Shown here: piece by piece, positions 19,518 to 28,813 of the stretch
How positions within the stretch are numbered: position 1 is the first letter of the stretch
Layout: every line of letters begins with the position of its first letter
Assembly (NCBI RefSeq): GCF_026625705.1
Contig: NZ_CP113059.1
Span: forward strand, 1,798,001-1,862,000
DNA from: Pedobacter sp. SL55
GTDB lineage: Bacteria > Bacteroidota > Bacteroidia > Sphingobacteriales > Sphingobacteriaceae
Length of the DNA: 64,000 bases
Direction of reading: 5' to 3'
Made by a program: the position numbers and the translations under genes
Notes under the pieces: generated by a model
Told to the model about the DNA's origin: nothing
Seen by the model: only the letters and a program-made list of their open reading frames with translations
The model's database searches: none

Positions 19518-20927
19518 ATGAAATCTTATATCTATAGTTTTTTTATCTTATTACTTCTTGGGAGCTACGGTTGTAGCATCCCGAGAAGCGTAATTAATCC
19601 AATTAACGATACTCCCTCACAATACAGAGGCTTGGCTAATGCAGATACATCGAGCATTGGTAAACTTCCAATAAAAGAATTTTTTGCCAACCAGTCTATT
19701 AAACAGTTGTTAGATAGTGCTATTGAGCGAAATATTGATTTACAAATTGCCCTAAAGAATATTGATGCGGCTAATTTGTTATTAAAAAGAGCCAGAATGG
19801 GCAACTTGCCGCAATTAAATTTACAAGTTGCGGCCAACTCTAGCCGCCCTTCAGAAAATAGTTTGAATGGTCTTAGTGCTTCACAATTTTTGAAAACCAG
19901 TCATATCGAAGATTTTAATGCAAACCTGGCACTAACTTGGGAGGCCGATATTTGGGGAAAGATTAGCAAGCAGAAAGAAGCTGCTTATGCCACTTATTTA
20001 CAAACCGAAGAAGCAAAAAAAGCAGTGCAAACTCGTGTAGTTGCTATGGTAGCCACAGGTTTTTACCAGCTGTTACTGTTAGATGCGCAACTAGCCATTG
20101 CTAAAAAAAACGTACTACTTACAGATAGCACCTTGAAAATGGTAAGTAAGCAGTTTGATGCCGGGCAGGTAACCTTATTGGCTGTGCAACAAACCGAGGC
20201 GCAATTGCTTAGTGCCAGTCAGCTTATTCCGCAAATTACACAGGCCATAAGCATTCAAGAAAATGCCTTAAGCGAGCTAACGGGGAAATTTCCAACGGCT
20301 ATAGAGCGCAAAGCGACATTGGCAGAATTGGAAATTCCTACGCAATTAGCTGTAGGTGTGCCAGCAACCATGTTAGCGATAAGGCCCGATGTAAGAAGTG
20401 TAGAGTTGGGTTTAAGAATTTCCAATGCCAAAGTTGGCGTAGCCAGTGCAAGTATGTACCCATCATTAACCATAACGGCTACTGGCGGATTGAACTCCTT
20501 TAAGGCAAGCAACTGGTTTAATATTCCAGCATCGCTATTTGGTGTGGTTGGTGCGGGCATTGTACAGCCCATTTTTAATCGCAAAGAGCTAAAAACCCAA
20601 TTTGAGCTGGCAAAAGTAGAACGCGAAAAATCGGTACTGTTGTTTAGGCAATTGGTAATACAGGCTGTGGTAGAGGTGGCTAACGAGCAATCTAAGTTGG
20701 AGAACTTGCAAACCGAATTTGGCATTGCCCAAAACAGAGTAAAAACTTTGAAATCGGCGGTAAAAAATGCCGATTTGTTGTTTAAAAGCGGTATGGCTAA
20801 TTACCTAGAAGTGATTACGGCTCAATCTAACTTATTGCAAGGCGAACTAGACTTGGCGAGTTTAAAAACAGCGCAATTGAATGCAAGCGTAGGTTTGTAC
20901 AGAGCGTTGGGCGGTGGATGGTTGTAG
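19518..20927 (+). CDS. Efflux outer-membrane factor (NodT/OprM family lipoprotein)
   Basis: TolC-like trimeric channel that completes the tripartite pump. The start at 19518 gives a signal peptide with lipobox GSYGC; longer in-frame starts overlap the pump gene and lack signal character. About 469 residues with the two duplicated OEP domains: the first around NIDLQIALKNIDAANLLL and LTWEADIWGKI, the second around RPDVRSVELGLRISNAKVGV and GIVQPIFNRKEL. The start lies 11 bases after the pump stop codon, so it is cotranscribed. Confidence 0.94.
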   Translation: MKSYIYSFFILLLLGSYGCSIPRSVINPINDTPSQYRGLANADTSSIGKLPIKEFFANQSIKQLLDSAIERNIDLQIALKNIDAANLLLKRARMGNLPQLNLQVAANSSRPSENSLNGLSASQFLKTSHIEDFNANLALTWEADIWGKISKQKEAAYATYLQTEEAKKAVQTRVVAMVATGFYQLLLLDAQLAIAKKNVLLTDSTLKMVSKQFDAGQVTLLAVQQTEAQLLSASQLIPQITQAISIQENALSELTGKFPTAIERKATLAELEIPTQLAVGVPATMLAIRPDVRSVELGLRISNAKVGVASASMYPSLTITATGGLNSFKASNWFNIPASLFGVVGAGIVQPIFNRKELKTQFELAKVEREKSVLLFRQLVIQAVVEVANEQSKLENLQTEFGIAQNRVKTLKSAVKNADLLFKSGMANYLEVITAQSNLLQGELDLASLKTAQLNASVGLYRALGGGWL

Positions 20928-21109
20928 ATTAGTTTATTAGTTATTTTTAAAGTATCTGAGCGTAGGTTAAGTCAAATAATAAAACTTTTTTGTGTTAAGT
21001 ATTTGTTAAAGCGACAGTTTAAATGCAGTTGTGTTGCAATAATAATTGTGAATTATAATAAAACACTGTAACTTGCCGTTTCTTAACAACTTAATTTATA
21101 ATTACACAA

Positions 21110-22651
21110 ATGAATAAAAATCAAATTAGAAGCCTAGTTGCATTAGCTTTATTGGCAACTGGTCCTTTGTTTGCATCTGCCCAATCGCAAAAGAAAAACT
21201 GGTATAACTTAGATTTAAAAGCAGATAGCGTTTTTGGTATAAGTACTGAAAAGGCATACAATGAATTGCTAAAAGGCAAAAAATCTACTACTGTAATTGT
21301 TGGTATTTTAGATAGCGGTGTTGATGGCGTTCACGAAGATTTGAAATCTGTAATGTGGGTAAACAAGAAAGAGAAAGCAGGAAACGGTAAAGATGATGAC
21401 AAAAATGGTTATATCGATGACGTTAATGGCTGGAGCTTTTTAGGTGGTAAAGGTGGAAACATTAATCAAGAAACTTTAGAGTTAACTCGTTTAATTCGTA
21501 GAGATGCAGCTCGTTTTGCAAACACTACAGAAGAGAACGTATCTGCTAAAGATAGACCGGCTTTTGAGGCTTATTTAGCCATGAAGAAGGATTTTGATAA
21601 AGGTTTGGCAGAAGCTAAAACTGGTTTGCAAAGGTTCGAGACCGTTAAAAATACGGTAGAAGCAATTACGAAAAAAATAGGTAAAGAGAATCCTACAGTA
21701 GAGGATATCAAGAATTTTGAAGCAGAAGGCCAGATTGAAAACAGTATCAAAAATACGTTGATTAGAGCCTTGGCTAACATGGATTATAAAACTTTTTATA
21801 ATACCCAGATTAAACCAGGTTACGATCATTTCTACGATCAAGTAAATTATAACTATAACTTGTCTTTTAACCCTCGTAACTTAGTTGGCGATAACGAAAA
21901 TGACAGCAATGAGCGTATCTATGGTAGCACAGATTCGAAAGGTCCAGATCCTTCTCATGGTACACACGTAGCTGGTATTGTTGGTGCTGATCGTAAAAAC
22001 AACTTAGGTATTCAAGGTGTTGCAGACAATGTATTATTAATGGCGGTACGTAATGTGCCAAATGGTGATGAGCGTGATAAAGACGTAGCAAATGCTATCC
22101 GCTATGCGGTAGATAATGGTGCTAAAGTATTAAATATGAGCTTTGGTAAAGCTTACTCATGGGATAAAAAAGTAGTTGATGATGCGGTAAAATATGCAGT
22201 AAGTAAAGATGTTTTATTGGTGCACGCTGCTGGTAACGACAATAAAAACTTGGACGTGGAAACCAACTTCCCTACTAATAAATATGAAGATGGAACTTTA
22301 GCTGATGCTTGGTTAACCGTGGGTGCTTCAACACCGTTTAATGACAAAAGATTGAAAGCTTCTTTTTCTAACTACGGAAAAACTACAGTAGATGTATTTG
22401 CTCCTGGTTTCGGTATTTATTCTACTTACCCAGATCAAAAATACCAAGATAACAATGGTACCAGTATGGCATCTCCAGTGGTTGCTGGTTTAGCGGCTTT
22501 AATCCGTTCTTACTATCCAAAGTTAAAGGCTACACAAGTAAAAGAAATCATCATGAAATCTGTAGAAAAAGCAGATGCTTTAAAAGATATTTCGGTTACT
22601 GGTGGTGTAGTTAACGCTTATAATGCATTAAAATTAGCCGCAACTTACTAG
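21110..22651 (+). CDS. Secreted S8 family (subtilisin-like) serine peptidase
   Basis: 513 residues with signal peptide (cleavage near FASAQS). The catalytic triad is complete: Asp68 in GILDSGVDG, His283 in SHGTHVAGI and Ser452 in NGTSMASPVVAG; oxyanion Asn376 lies in HAAGND. The ~215-residue separation of Asp and His is unusually long: a mostly helical insertion (about 110-260) sits between them, as in some Bacteroidota subtilases. No C-terminal type IX sorting domain is visible, so a periplasmic or lipid-independent extracellular location is uncertain. Monocistronic, followed by a terminator. Confidence 0.93.
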   Translation: MNKNQIRSLVALALLATGPLFASAQSQKKNWYNLDLKADSVFGISTEKAYNELLKGKKSTTVIVGILDSGVDGVHEDLKSVMWVNKKEKAGNGKDDDKNGYIDDVNGWSFLGGKGGNINQETLELTRLIRRDAARFANTTEENVSAKDRPAFEAYLAMKKDFDKGLAEAKTGLQRFETVKNTVEAITKKIGKENPTVEDIKNFEAEGQIENSIKNTLIRALANMDYKTFYNTQIKPGYDHFYDQVNYNYNLSFNPRNLVGDNENDSNERIYGSTDSKGPDPSHGTHVAGIVGADRKNNLGIQGVADNVLLMAVRNVPNGDERDKDVANAIRYAVDNGAKVLNMSFGKAYSWDKKVVDDAVKYAVSKDVLLVHAAGNDNKNLDVETNFPTNKYEDGTLADAWLTVGASTPFNDKRLKASFSNYGKTTVDVFAPGFGIYSTYPDQKYQDNNGTSMASPVVAGLAALIRSYYPKLKATQVKEIIMKSVEKADALKDISVTGGVVNAYNALKLAATY

Positions 22652-22704
22652 TTAAGTGAAAAGTATAAAGGCAAAAGTAAAAATTACGAGTTGCCGTAGA
22701 TGAT

Positions 22705-22736
22705 AAAGCGTTCCGATAAAATCGGGGCGCTTTTTT
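22705..22736 (+). terminator. Terminator after S8 peptidase gene
   Basis: Imperfect stem (aaagcgttccgat with atcggggcgcttt) followed by six T, about 54 bases after the stop. Confidence 0.82.
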
Positions 22737-22874
22737 ATTGAATTGCCATCTAGCTGTTGCTGCTAAATATCTTACATTTCTTAAAATTAAATTTGACGAA
22801 AGACCTAATCGATCAGAAAACTTGTTTTACATTTGCTAAAAATAGATCAAATCTTTTTTTAGTTAAATTGTAAC

Positions 22875-23198
22875 ATGGCAAGTTTCGGACAATTCATAAA
22901 AATAGAAAGAGAAAAAAGGGAATGGACACAAACAGAATTTGGTGCAAAGATTGGCATCAATACAAGTGCCATTAGCCGTATTGAAAATGGAGGCCAAAAG
23001 TTTAGTAAAACAAAATTGAAAAAGTTAGCGGAGTTGTTTCAGGTTGAAGTACAGGTTGTTATAGATTTGTTTTTTGCGGATAAATTTGCCCGAGAAGCTT
23101 TTAAATATAAATGCTCGGATTCGGTTTTTAGTGTAGCCGAAAATACCGCAAACTACATTAAAAGTAAAACCTTAAAACGAAGAGTACTCGAATTATGA
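22875..23198 (+). CDS. XRE-family regulator (control protein) of R-M system 1
   Basis: A 107-residue protein with an HTH_3 domain at residues 5-62 (REWTQTEFGAKIGINTSAIS as recognition region) and a C-terminal extension of ~40 residues. It overlaps the m5C methylase start by four bases (ATGA), so translation is coupled. By position it is the control protein that times methylase and nuclease expression. I found no clear C-box upstream. Confidence 0.88.
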   Translation: MASFGQFIKIEREKREWTQTEFGAKIGINTSAISRIENGGQKFSKTKLKKLAELFQVEVQVVIDLFFADKFAREAFKYKCSDSVFSVAENTANYIKSKTLKRRVLEL

Positions 23199-24193
23199 AA
23201 GGAAAACTAAAATATATTGATTTGTTTTCTGGCTCGGGTGGTTTTTCTCTGGGTTTCGACCTTAAAGGCTTTCAGAACGTTTTTTCTATAGATATAGAAC
23301 CAAGTTTTTGCGAAACTTACAAATACAATTTCCCAAAGCATCAACTCATTGAAAAAGATATTTGTGACTTGAGTGATGCTGAAATATCCTATTTAAAAGA
23401 GTTTGAAGAAATAGATGTTGTGATTGGCGGGCCACCGTGCCAAGGTTTTAGTATGGCAGGCAATATTGGACGTAAATTTATAGAAGACCCTAGAAATAAG
23501 TTGTTTAAGGAATTTGTAAGGGTGGTAAATGTTGTTCGTCCAAAGTTTTTTGTAATGGAAAATGTTGCCAGACTGTACAACCATAATAAAGGAGAAACAA
23601 GAAAAGAAATCATTAAAGATTTCCAGAAAATTGGATATAACGTAGAGTGTAAAATTCTTAATTCGGCAGATTTTGGCGTGCCGCAAGTTAGACAAAGAGT
23701 AATCTTTATTGGCTCTAATCAGAACCGAGAAATTATTTTTCCAGAAAAATCTGTAAAAAGATATTTGACAGTTAAAGAAGTGTTGGATGATTTTCCACCA
23801 TTAGAATCGGGCGAAGAATCAACAATTCCGAATCATGTAGCAATGAACCATTCTGAGCAAATGCTCGAAAAAATGAGTTATGTAAAAGATGGTGGTAGTA
23901 GGGAAGAGATACCAGTAAATATTAGACCAAAATCAGGCGATATAAGGAAATACATACGTTATAAAAGTAATGAGCCATCGGTTTGTGTAACAGGTGATAT
24001 GAGGAAAATATTCCATTATGAGCAAAATAGAGCATTAACTGTAAGAGAATTGGCAAAATTACAGTCGTATCCCAATAGCTTTGTGTTTAAAGGTTCTAAA
24101 ATCTCGCAGCAACAGCAGGTAGGTAATTCTGTTCCGCCCAAAATGGCAGAGGCAATTGCAGAAGCAATCATTAAAATGTCTGAGCATGTTTAA
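23195..24193 (+). CDS. DNA (cytosine-5-)-methyltransferase of R-M system 1
   Basis: 332-residue C5 cytosine methylase with the ten-motif order intact: motif I DLFSGSGGFSLGFD, motif IV GGPPCQGFS with catalytic Cys82, motif VI ENV, motif VIII QVRQRVIFIG, motif IX RALTVRELAKLQSYP and motif X QQVGNSVPP. It protects one strand of the recognition site by S-adenosylmethionine-dependent methylation. The target-recognition region lies between VIII and IX; the target sequence cannot be read from it. Its stop codon overlaps the start of the next methylase by eight bases. Confidence 0.96.
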   Translation: MKGKLKYIDLFSGSGGFSLGFDLKGFQNVFSIDIEPSFCETYKYNFPKHQLIEKDICDLSDAEISYLKEFEEIDVVIGGPPCQGFSMAGNIGRKFIEDPRNKLFKEFVRVVNVVRPKFFVMENVARLYNHNKGETRKEIIKDFQKIGYNVECKILNSADFGVPQVRQRVIFIGSNQNREIIFPEKSVKRYLTVKEVLDDFPPLESGEESTIPNHVAMNHSEQMLEKMSYVKDGGSREEIPVNIRPKSGDIRKYIRYKSNEPSVCVTGDMRKIFHYEQNRALTVRELAKLQSYPNSFVFKGSKISQQQQVGNSVPPKMAEAIAEAIIKMSEHV

Positions 24194-25235
24194 GTATCCA
24201 AAAGTTAACTATATAGGAAATAAGGAAAAAATTGCAAAGTGGATTTGCGATCAATTTCCAAGTGATGCAAAAACTTTATTTGATGCTTTTTCTGGTGGCT
24301 GCTCGTTAAGCTACGAGGCCAAATTTAAAGGATTTGAAGTTTATACAAACGATATTTTAAAAATCAACTATCATATTGCAAAAGCTTTGATACAGAACAA
24401 TTCTACTGTTTTGTCAAAAGAAGATGTAGAAACTATTTTTTCGGGCGAGCCGTTTGAAGGCTTCATGTTTAAAAATTATTCGGAGGTATTTTTCTTTCCT
24501 GAAGAATGTAAAGAGCTTGATTTGTATAGAGCGAATATCGAAAAACTGGATTCTGAAATTAAGAAATCAATAGCTTTTGCTTTAATGCGTAGAACAATGA
24601 TTCGCAAAATGCCTTATTCGCGTTTTAATATCAATTGGGAAAAAATTAAGCAATTGAGAGATGAAGAATACAGTTATGAAAAATATAAAAGAAAAAGAGC
24701 CTATCATAACGAATCTTTCAAGCATCATTTCTTACAAAATGTAAATGATTATAATAATGCTATTTTTAATAACTCAAAAAACAATGTAGCCTATAATGAT
24801 GATATTTTTAACTTATTGGACCATGTTAAAGCAGATATTATTTATTTAGATCCACCCTATACTGGTACTATGAATAATTACTTTGGCTTTTATGGGCTGA
24901 TAGATGATTATATTTCCATGTCAAAAACTGCCCCGTTCCAAAATAATTTTATTGATAGAAAAACAGTTAGCTCATTGTTTGATAAGCTGTTTTCAAAATT
25001 GTCAAACTTTAAATACTGGTATTTAAGTTATAACAATTCCTCTTTTCCAACAAAAGATGAGTTGTTATACTTGCTCAACAAATATTCAAGCAATGTTAAG
25101 GTTGTTGAGCGTAAACACAATTACAAAATAACCGGTAAAGAACGAAAAGAGGTAAATAAGGAGTATTTATTTATTGTAGAGAATCAATTTAAGGAAGAGA
25201 ATAAGGAAAGAAAATATGCCACAACAGAATTATGA
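24186..25235 (+). CDS. D12-class DNA adenine-N6 methyltransferase of R-M system 1
   Basis: 349 residues from the ATG at 24186. The N-terminal NYIGNKEKIAKWI is motif X, FDAFSGGCSLSYEA is motif I (SAM binding), and DIIYLDPPYTG is motif IV with catalytic DPPY at residues 222-225. That order defines the alpha (Dam/D12) class, which methylates adenine N6. A second methylase beside the C5 enzyme suggests an asymmetric target, each enzyme protecting one strand. It overlaps the nuclease gene by 20 bases. Base composition looks more AT-rich than in the neighbouring housekeeping genes, in keeping with transfer. Confidence 0.92.
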   Translation: MFKYPKVNYIGNKEKIAKWICDQFPSDAKTLFDAFSGGCSLSYEAKFKGFEVYTNDILKINYHIAKALIQNNSTVLSKEDVETIFSGEPFEGFMFKNYSEVFFFPEECKELDLYRANIEKLDSEIKKSIAFALMRRTMIRKMPYSRFNINWEKIKQLRDEEYSYEKYKRKRAYHNESFKHHFLQNVNDYNNAIFNNSKNNVAYNDDIFNLLDHVKADIIYLDPPYTGTMNNYFGFYGLIDDYISMSKTAPFQNNFIDRKTVSSLFDKLFSKLSNFKYWYLSYNNSSFPTKDELLYLLNKYSSNVKVVERKHNYKITGKERKEVNKEYLFIVENQFKEENKERKYATTEL

Positions 25236-26286
25236 AAAGTATTGGAAATTAACCAACGCTTTTACCGATTATAATGGTAAAAAATTTTTAGATACATTAG
25301 CCGTTTGCATTCATTTCATTGATCAATTTACTCATGAACCATACACTGAAGAAAAATATAACAGACTTCAGCTCGAAGTGCAAAAGGTAAACCCAATTAA
25401 TTTAATATCCGTACGCAAATCAATAAATCAGCTAGTTAAAATGGGGTTTATCAATCCATTTTTGGTTTCTTACCATCCTCAAGCTAAAGAATATATAACG
25501 GCCAAAACAAATAAGAAGAGAGAAACGATTTTGTCTAAAATAATCTATTCTAATTCGAGCTTTAATAGAGCTGTAAACAATGCTTCACAAATAAGGCAAA
25601 TTAACTTTTTAATTCAAACCTTAATTGAGAAAGGTAAATTATCTAAAGAAGAAATTATTGCTTTAATGCTGGTTGATATTGAGTCGCACAATAAAACATT
25701 TATTGAAGCAGAGGAATTACAGCGCTACGTGGCAGAGGCTAAAGATATCGGTTTTATTGATAGAAAATACAATCAAATAGGCTATTTATATAACATTTTG
25801 AGTAAGCTCGACGATTTGGTTTTTGTTAACGATGATTTGTATTTTATAGAAGATGCAGTGCAGATTTTTGGAGAAGAATTAAGAGCTACGGTAAAGAGAA
25901 GAGATCCTTATTTGCATAGGCTATATAAAAATCAGCTACAAGAAGAGTGCGAAGAGTTGTATGGCAACACAATTTGTGTTTTGGAGAAATTAAGGTATCC
26001 GGTTTTAATAGCTAGTCATATTAAACCGTTTATAGAATCTAACGATACAGAAGCCTACGACCCTAACAATGGCTTACTTTTAAGCAGAACCATTGATTCG
26101 CTATTTGACCTAAAATATATTTCATTTACAGATGAAGGGCAAATAATTTTCTCAAAGCGATTATCTGGAGATGTGGTAGCGTTTTGGAAAGACTACCGCT
26201 TAGATAAAAAAATATTAAATAAAGAAAGGCAGAACTATTTGGCTTATCATAGGCAATTACTACTAAACATAGACGCAATTGCTTAA
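25216..26286 (+). CDS. HNH-type restriction endonuclease of R-M system 1
   Basis: 356 residues. The C-terminal third is an HNH_2-type nuclease: ASHIKPF with His268, then DPNNGLLL with Asn284/Asn285, then TIDSLFD where the third catalytic His is Asp, as in many HNH_2 members. The N-terminal ~230 residues are helical and of unknown fold, possibly the DNA-recognition part. Start overlaps the upstream methylase. Gene order C-M(5C)-M(6A)-R with an HNH nuclease recalls the HphI system, known to pair C5 and N6 methylases with an HNH enzyme. That kinship is inference. Confidence 0.85.
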   Translation: MPQQNYEKYWKLTNAFTDYNGKKFLDTLAVCIHFIDQFTHEPYTEEKYNRLQLEVQKVNPINLISVRKSINQLVKMGFINPFLVSYHPQAKEYITAKTNKKRETILSKIIYSNSSFNRAVNNASQIRQINFLIQTLIEKGKLSKEEIIALMLVDIESHNKTFIEAEELQRYVAEAKDIGFIDRKYNQIGYLYNILSKLDDLVFVNDDLYFIEDAVQIFGEELRATVKRRDPYLHRLYKNQLQEECEELYGNTICVLEKLRYPVLIASHIKPFIESNDTEAYDPNNGLLLSRTIDSLFDLKYISFTDEGQIIFSKRLSGDVVAFWKDYRLDKKILNKERQNYLAYHRQLLLNIDAIA

Positions 26287-26304
26287 AGTAACGTGTTTAC
26301 TTAA

Positions 26305-26610
26305 CTAATGATTATTTTTATCCAACGCTTGATAAATTTCTGCATAGAGTAGGCCACTACCGCCACCGTAGTGTTTTACCACCTGGGTTTTCATTTCCAG
26401 TTTTTTAAGATGAAGTTTGATTTCCTCTTCGTCTGTTGCTGTTATGCCCGAGCCTATTAAAGCAATATCAAACTTAATGGCGTTACAACGTTCTAAAGCA
26501 CTCTGTAGTGATAAAGCAATGAAAGCGTTCCAATCTTCCCTTTGGTCTATCAAGCGTGCTATCGTTTCTGCTATGCGCTGGTTGGTACAAACTATTAAGA
26601 TATTTGTCAT
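26305..26610 (-). CDS. Degenerate receiver-like small protein
   Basis: 101 residues from the ATG at 26610. The start MTNILIVCTNQRIAETIARL and the alternating hydrophobic strands (FDIALIGSGI, TQVVKHYGGG) suggest a CheY-like alpha/beta fold. However, the acidic pocket reads VCTN instead of DD, and the phospho-acceptor position reads GSGI instead of D. If it is a receiver it cannot be phosphorylated in the usual way. It ends convergently just after the R-M operon. Its role is unknown. Confidence 0.7.
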   Translation of the reverse strand: MTNILIVCTNQRIAETIARLIDQREDWNAFIALSLQSALERCNAIKFDIALIGSGITATDEEEIKLHLKKLEMKTQVVKHYGGGSGLLYAEIYQALDKNNH

Positions 26611-26624
26611 TTGCTTTTGTTTTT

Positions 26625-26693
26625 TAGCCACAGATGCACAGATAAAAATCAATTAGAATAAATGTTCTAAAAAAATCTGTGCATCTGTGGCTT
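26625..26693. repeat. Dispersed palindromic repeat, copy B
   Basis: An 18-bp perfect inverted repeat (agccacagatgcacagat at 26626-26643 with its complement at 26675-26692) around a 31-base AT-rich centre. It is the best conserved of three copies in this window and lies between the small receiver-like gene and the pirin gene. Confidence 0.85.
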
Positions 26694-26701
26694 AATTAAA
26701 C

Positions 26702-27415
26702 TTAAAATTGCATTGGAACTTCCATCACTAAAAACTCCGCATCGGTATCTGCAACAACTTCAAAGCTATCGGTGTCCCAAATTCCAAATCCATCTCTCGT
26801 ATCAACCTCTTGGCCGTTTATTTTAATACTGCCTTTAAGTACGAAAACGTAGGCTCCGTTTCCTTCTTTGTGCAGTTGGTAGGTTTTTGTAGTTTCGGCA
26901 TCAAACCTTGCCATGTTAAACCAAGCATCTTGATAAATCCATACGCCAGCATCATCAGCATTTGGCGAAAGCACTTGTACGAACTCGTTTCTAGTTGTTG
27001 CGTCAATAGTGATTTGATCGTAACGAGGCTCCACATTTCTTTTGTTAGGGAACACCCAGATTTGTAGAAATTTAGCAGGATTTGCTGCATCAGGATTATA
27101 TTCTGAATGGTAAACACCAGTTCCTGCGCTCATTACCTGTATTTCTCCAGATTGGATTGTAGCCGTAGTTCCCAAACTATCTTTATGTTGTAAAGCTCCT
27201 TCCAATGGGATGGAGATAATTTCCATGTTATCATGCGGATGCTCTCCAAATCCCATTCCACCGGTTACGAAATCATCATTTAAAACTCTTAATGCACCAA
27301 AGTTGATGCGCTCTGGGTTGTAATATCCAGCGAAGCTGAAAGAGTGAAAGCTTTTTAACCAACCATGGTCTGCGGTGCCACGAGTGTTGGCTTTGTGTAA
27401 TACGGTCTGTGCCAT
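26702..27415 (-). CDS. Pirin family protein
   Basis: 237-residue bicupin. The N-terminal Pirin domain has the metal-binding HPHDNMEI motif (residues ~58-65) and a later H in GTGVYHSEYN. The C-terminal cupin includes GAYVFVLKGSIKING. Pirins bind iron and some act as quercetin dioxygenases; which activity applies cannot be told. Monocistronic. An A-rich purine leader precedes the ATG. Confidence 0.95.
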   Translation of the reverse strand: MAQTVLHKANTRGTADHGWLKSFHSFSFAGYYNPERINFGALRVLNDDFVTGGMGFGEHPHDNMEIISIPLEGALQHKDSLGTTATIQSGEIQVMSAGTGVYHSEYNPDAANPAKFLQIWVFPNKRNVEPRYDQITIDATTRNEFVQVLSPNADDAGVWIYQDAWFNMARFDAETTKTYQLHKEGNGAYVFVLKGSIKINGQEVDTRDGFGIWDTDSFEVVADTDAEFLVMEVPMQF

Positions 27416-27669
27416 AATTTTTTTCTCCTTTGTTGATACAAATTTACGGCACTTGTTTAAGGTGGATATTGATGTAGGATAAGAAAGTTACGAAGTCCGA
27501 AGTCCGTAAGAAAATGGGCATACAAGGTACTAATATTTTGAGGGAGTGACTAAACCTTTGTTATGTTTTGCTTTTCTATTTAAACAACCAAACAACCAAA
27601 ACTGTCTTGCAATCGTCATTCGTCAATCTAAAATCGTAATTTGCAGAACCAAATAGATAAATTAGTAAC

Positions 27670-28812
27670 ATGATTAATCGGGCTACCTACCAAGCGGCGC
27701 AAATTGTTGCACCCACCATAGAAACACACTTTGCAAGGCATTTGGCAGAAGCTAGCGCCAAAGGAGAGCTTGATTTAGCTCCACAACCGCCAGCTAGGGT
27801 AGTAGAAGCTATTTTAGATGCCGCTTTTTGGAGTAGTTTGAGAAAAGAGGAAGGCCATTCTCCCAAAATTTCTATTGCTTTTTTACCACCAGAACAAGCG
27901 GTTAAGCCTTTGCTTTTTAAGCAGAATTTGCCTTTAAACCCCAATGTGCTTACTAAGTTGGCACCAGGTGTAGAGCGTGGAGGTATCCATATTGGAGTAT
28001 GGCACGATGGTTACGATTTGTACGTGTGGGGCACTACTTTAAATATTCCTAATTATTGTTTTGTGGTTGATGTTTCTGAACCCGCGTTGTTGGTGGTAAA
28101 ACATCGCCGTATGGCTGGTTTTGGTAAGTTTACCAATGTTGCCGTTTTAAAAGGAGATCAGATTAAAATTGTTAACGAAAATGCCCCAAAAACAGGAGAG
28201 TGCCCAAGCATACTAATGTCGCTACTGGATTTAACTGCCGAAAGTTACTGGAGTGATACTGCAAATATCTTGATACAGCTATCGGTTTCTATGCGTGCCC
28301 ATGGTAGAGGCGGTGCGGTATTAATGGTGCCGCAAGATAACGACAATTGGCGTCAGTCGGTTATTCATCCTATTAGTTATGGTTTAACGCCATCTTTTAA
28401 AGGATTGGCAGATTTGGTGCGCAGAGATAGGGAAGATGCCAGCGATATATTTTGGCAAACGGCACTGAAACGTGAAATAGACCACTTAGCTGGTTTAACT
28501 GCAGTAGATGGAGCCACCGTAATTACCGACGAATACGAATTGTTAGCTTTTGGAGCTAAAACAGGCAGGGCAAACAGTAGTGAGCATATTCAGCAAATTT
28601 CTTACACCGAACCTATTAATAATGCAGAGCCATTGGTGGTGCACCCCGCAAAAATTGGCGGTACAAGGCATTTGTCGGCTGCCCAATTTATCTTCGACCA
28701 ACGAGATGCATTAGCACTAGTTGCTTCGCAAGATGGCCATTTTACTGTTTTTAGCTGGTCTAAATCTTTAAATATGGTACAAGCGCAACGAATAGATACG
28801 TTGTTGTTGTAA
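27670..28812 (+). CDS. DisA_N/DACNV-like predicted nucleotide-sensor protein
   Basis: 380-residue cytosolic protein with no signal or membrane segment. The C-terminal region resembles the diadenylate-cyclase (DisA_N/DAC) fold: D280-G-A in AVDGATVITDEYELLAFGAK and R333-H-L in GGTRHLSAAQFIF, then ALALVASQDGHFTVFSW. Active DAC enzymes have DGA and RHR; here the second motif is RHL, suggesting a changed or lost cyclase activity. I recall a described family of such inactive relatives (DACNV) proposed as nucleotide sensors. The N-terminal ~250 residues include GVWHDGYDLYVWGTTLNIPN. It stands alone, convergent with a tiny membrane protein. Confidence 0.7.
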   Translation: MINRATYQAAQIVAPTIETHFARHLAEASAKGELDLAPQPPARVVEAILDAAFWSSLRKEEGHSPKISIAFLPPEQAVKPLLFKQNLPLNPNVLTKLAPGVERGGIHIGVWHDGYDLYVWGTTLNIPNYCFVVDVSEPALLVVKHRRMAGFGKFTNVAVLKGDQIKIVNENAPKTGECPSILMSLLDLTAESYWSDTANILIQLSVSMRAHGRGGAVLMVPQDNDNWRQSVIHPISYGLTPSFKGLADLVRRDREDASDIFWQTALKREIDHLAGLTAVDGATVITDEYELLAFGAKTGRANSSEHIQQISYTEPINNAEPLVVHPAKIGGTRHLSAAQFIFDQRDALALVASQDGHFTVFSWSKSLNMVQAQRIDTLLL

Positions 28813-28813
28813 T

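Noticed and set aside
27670..28812. Active diadenylate cyclase (c-di-AMP synthase)
   Set aside because: The RHR motif needed for activity reads RHL and the context is not that of DisA/CdaA, so sensor-like is safer.
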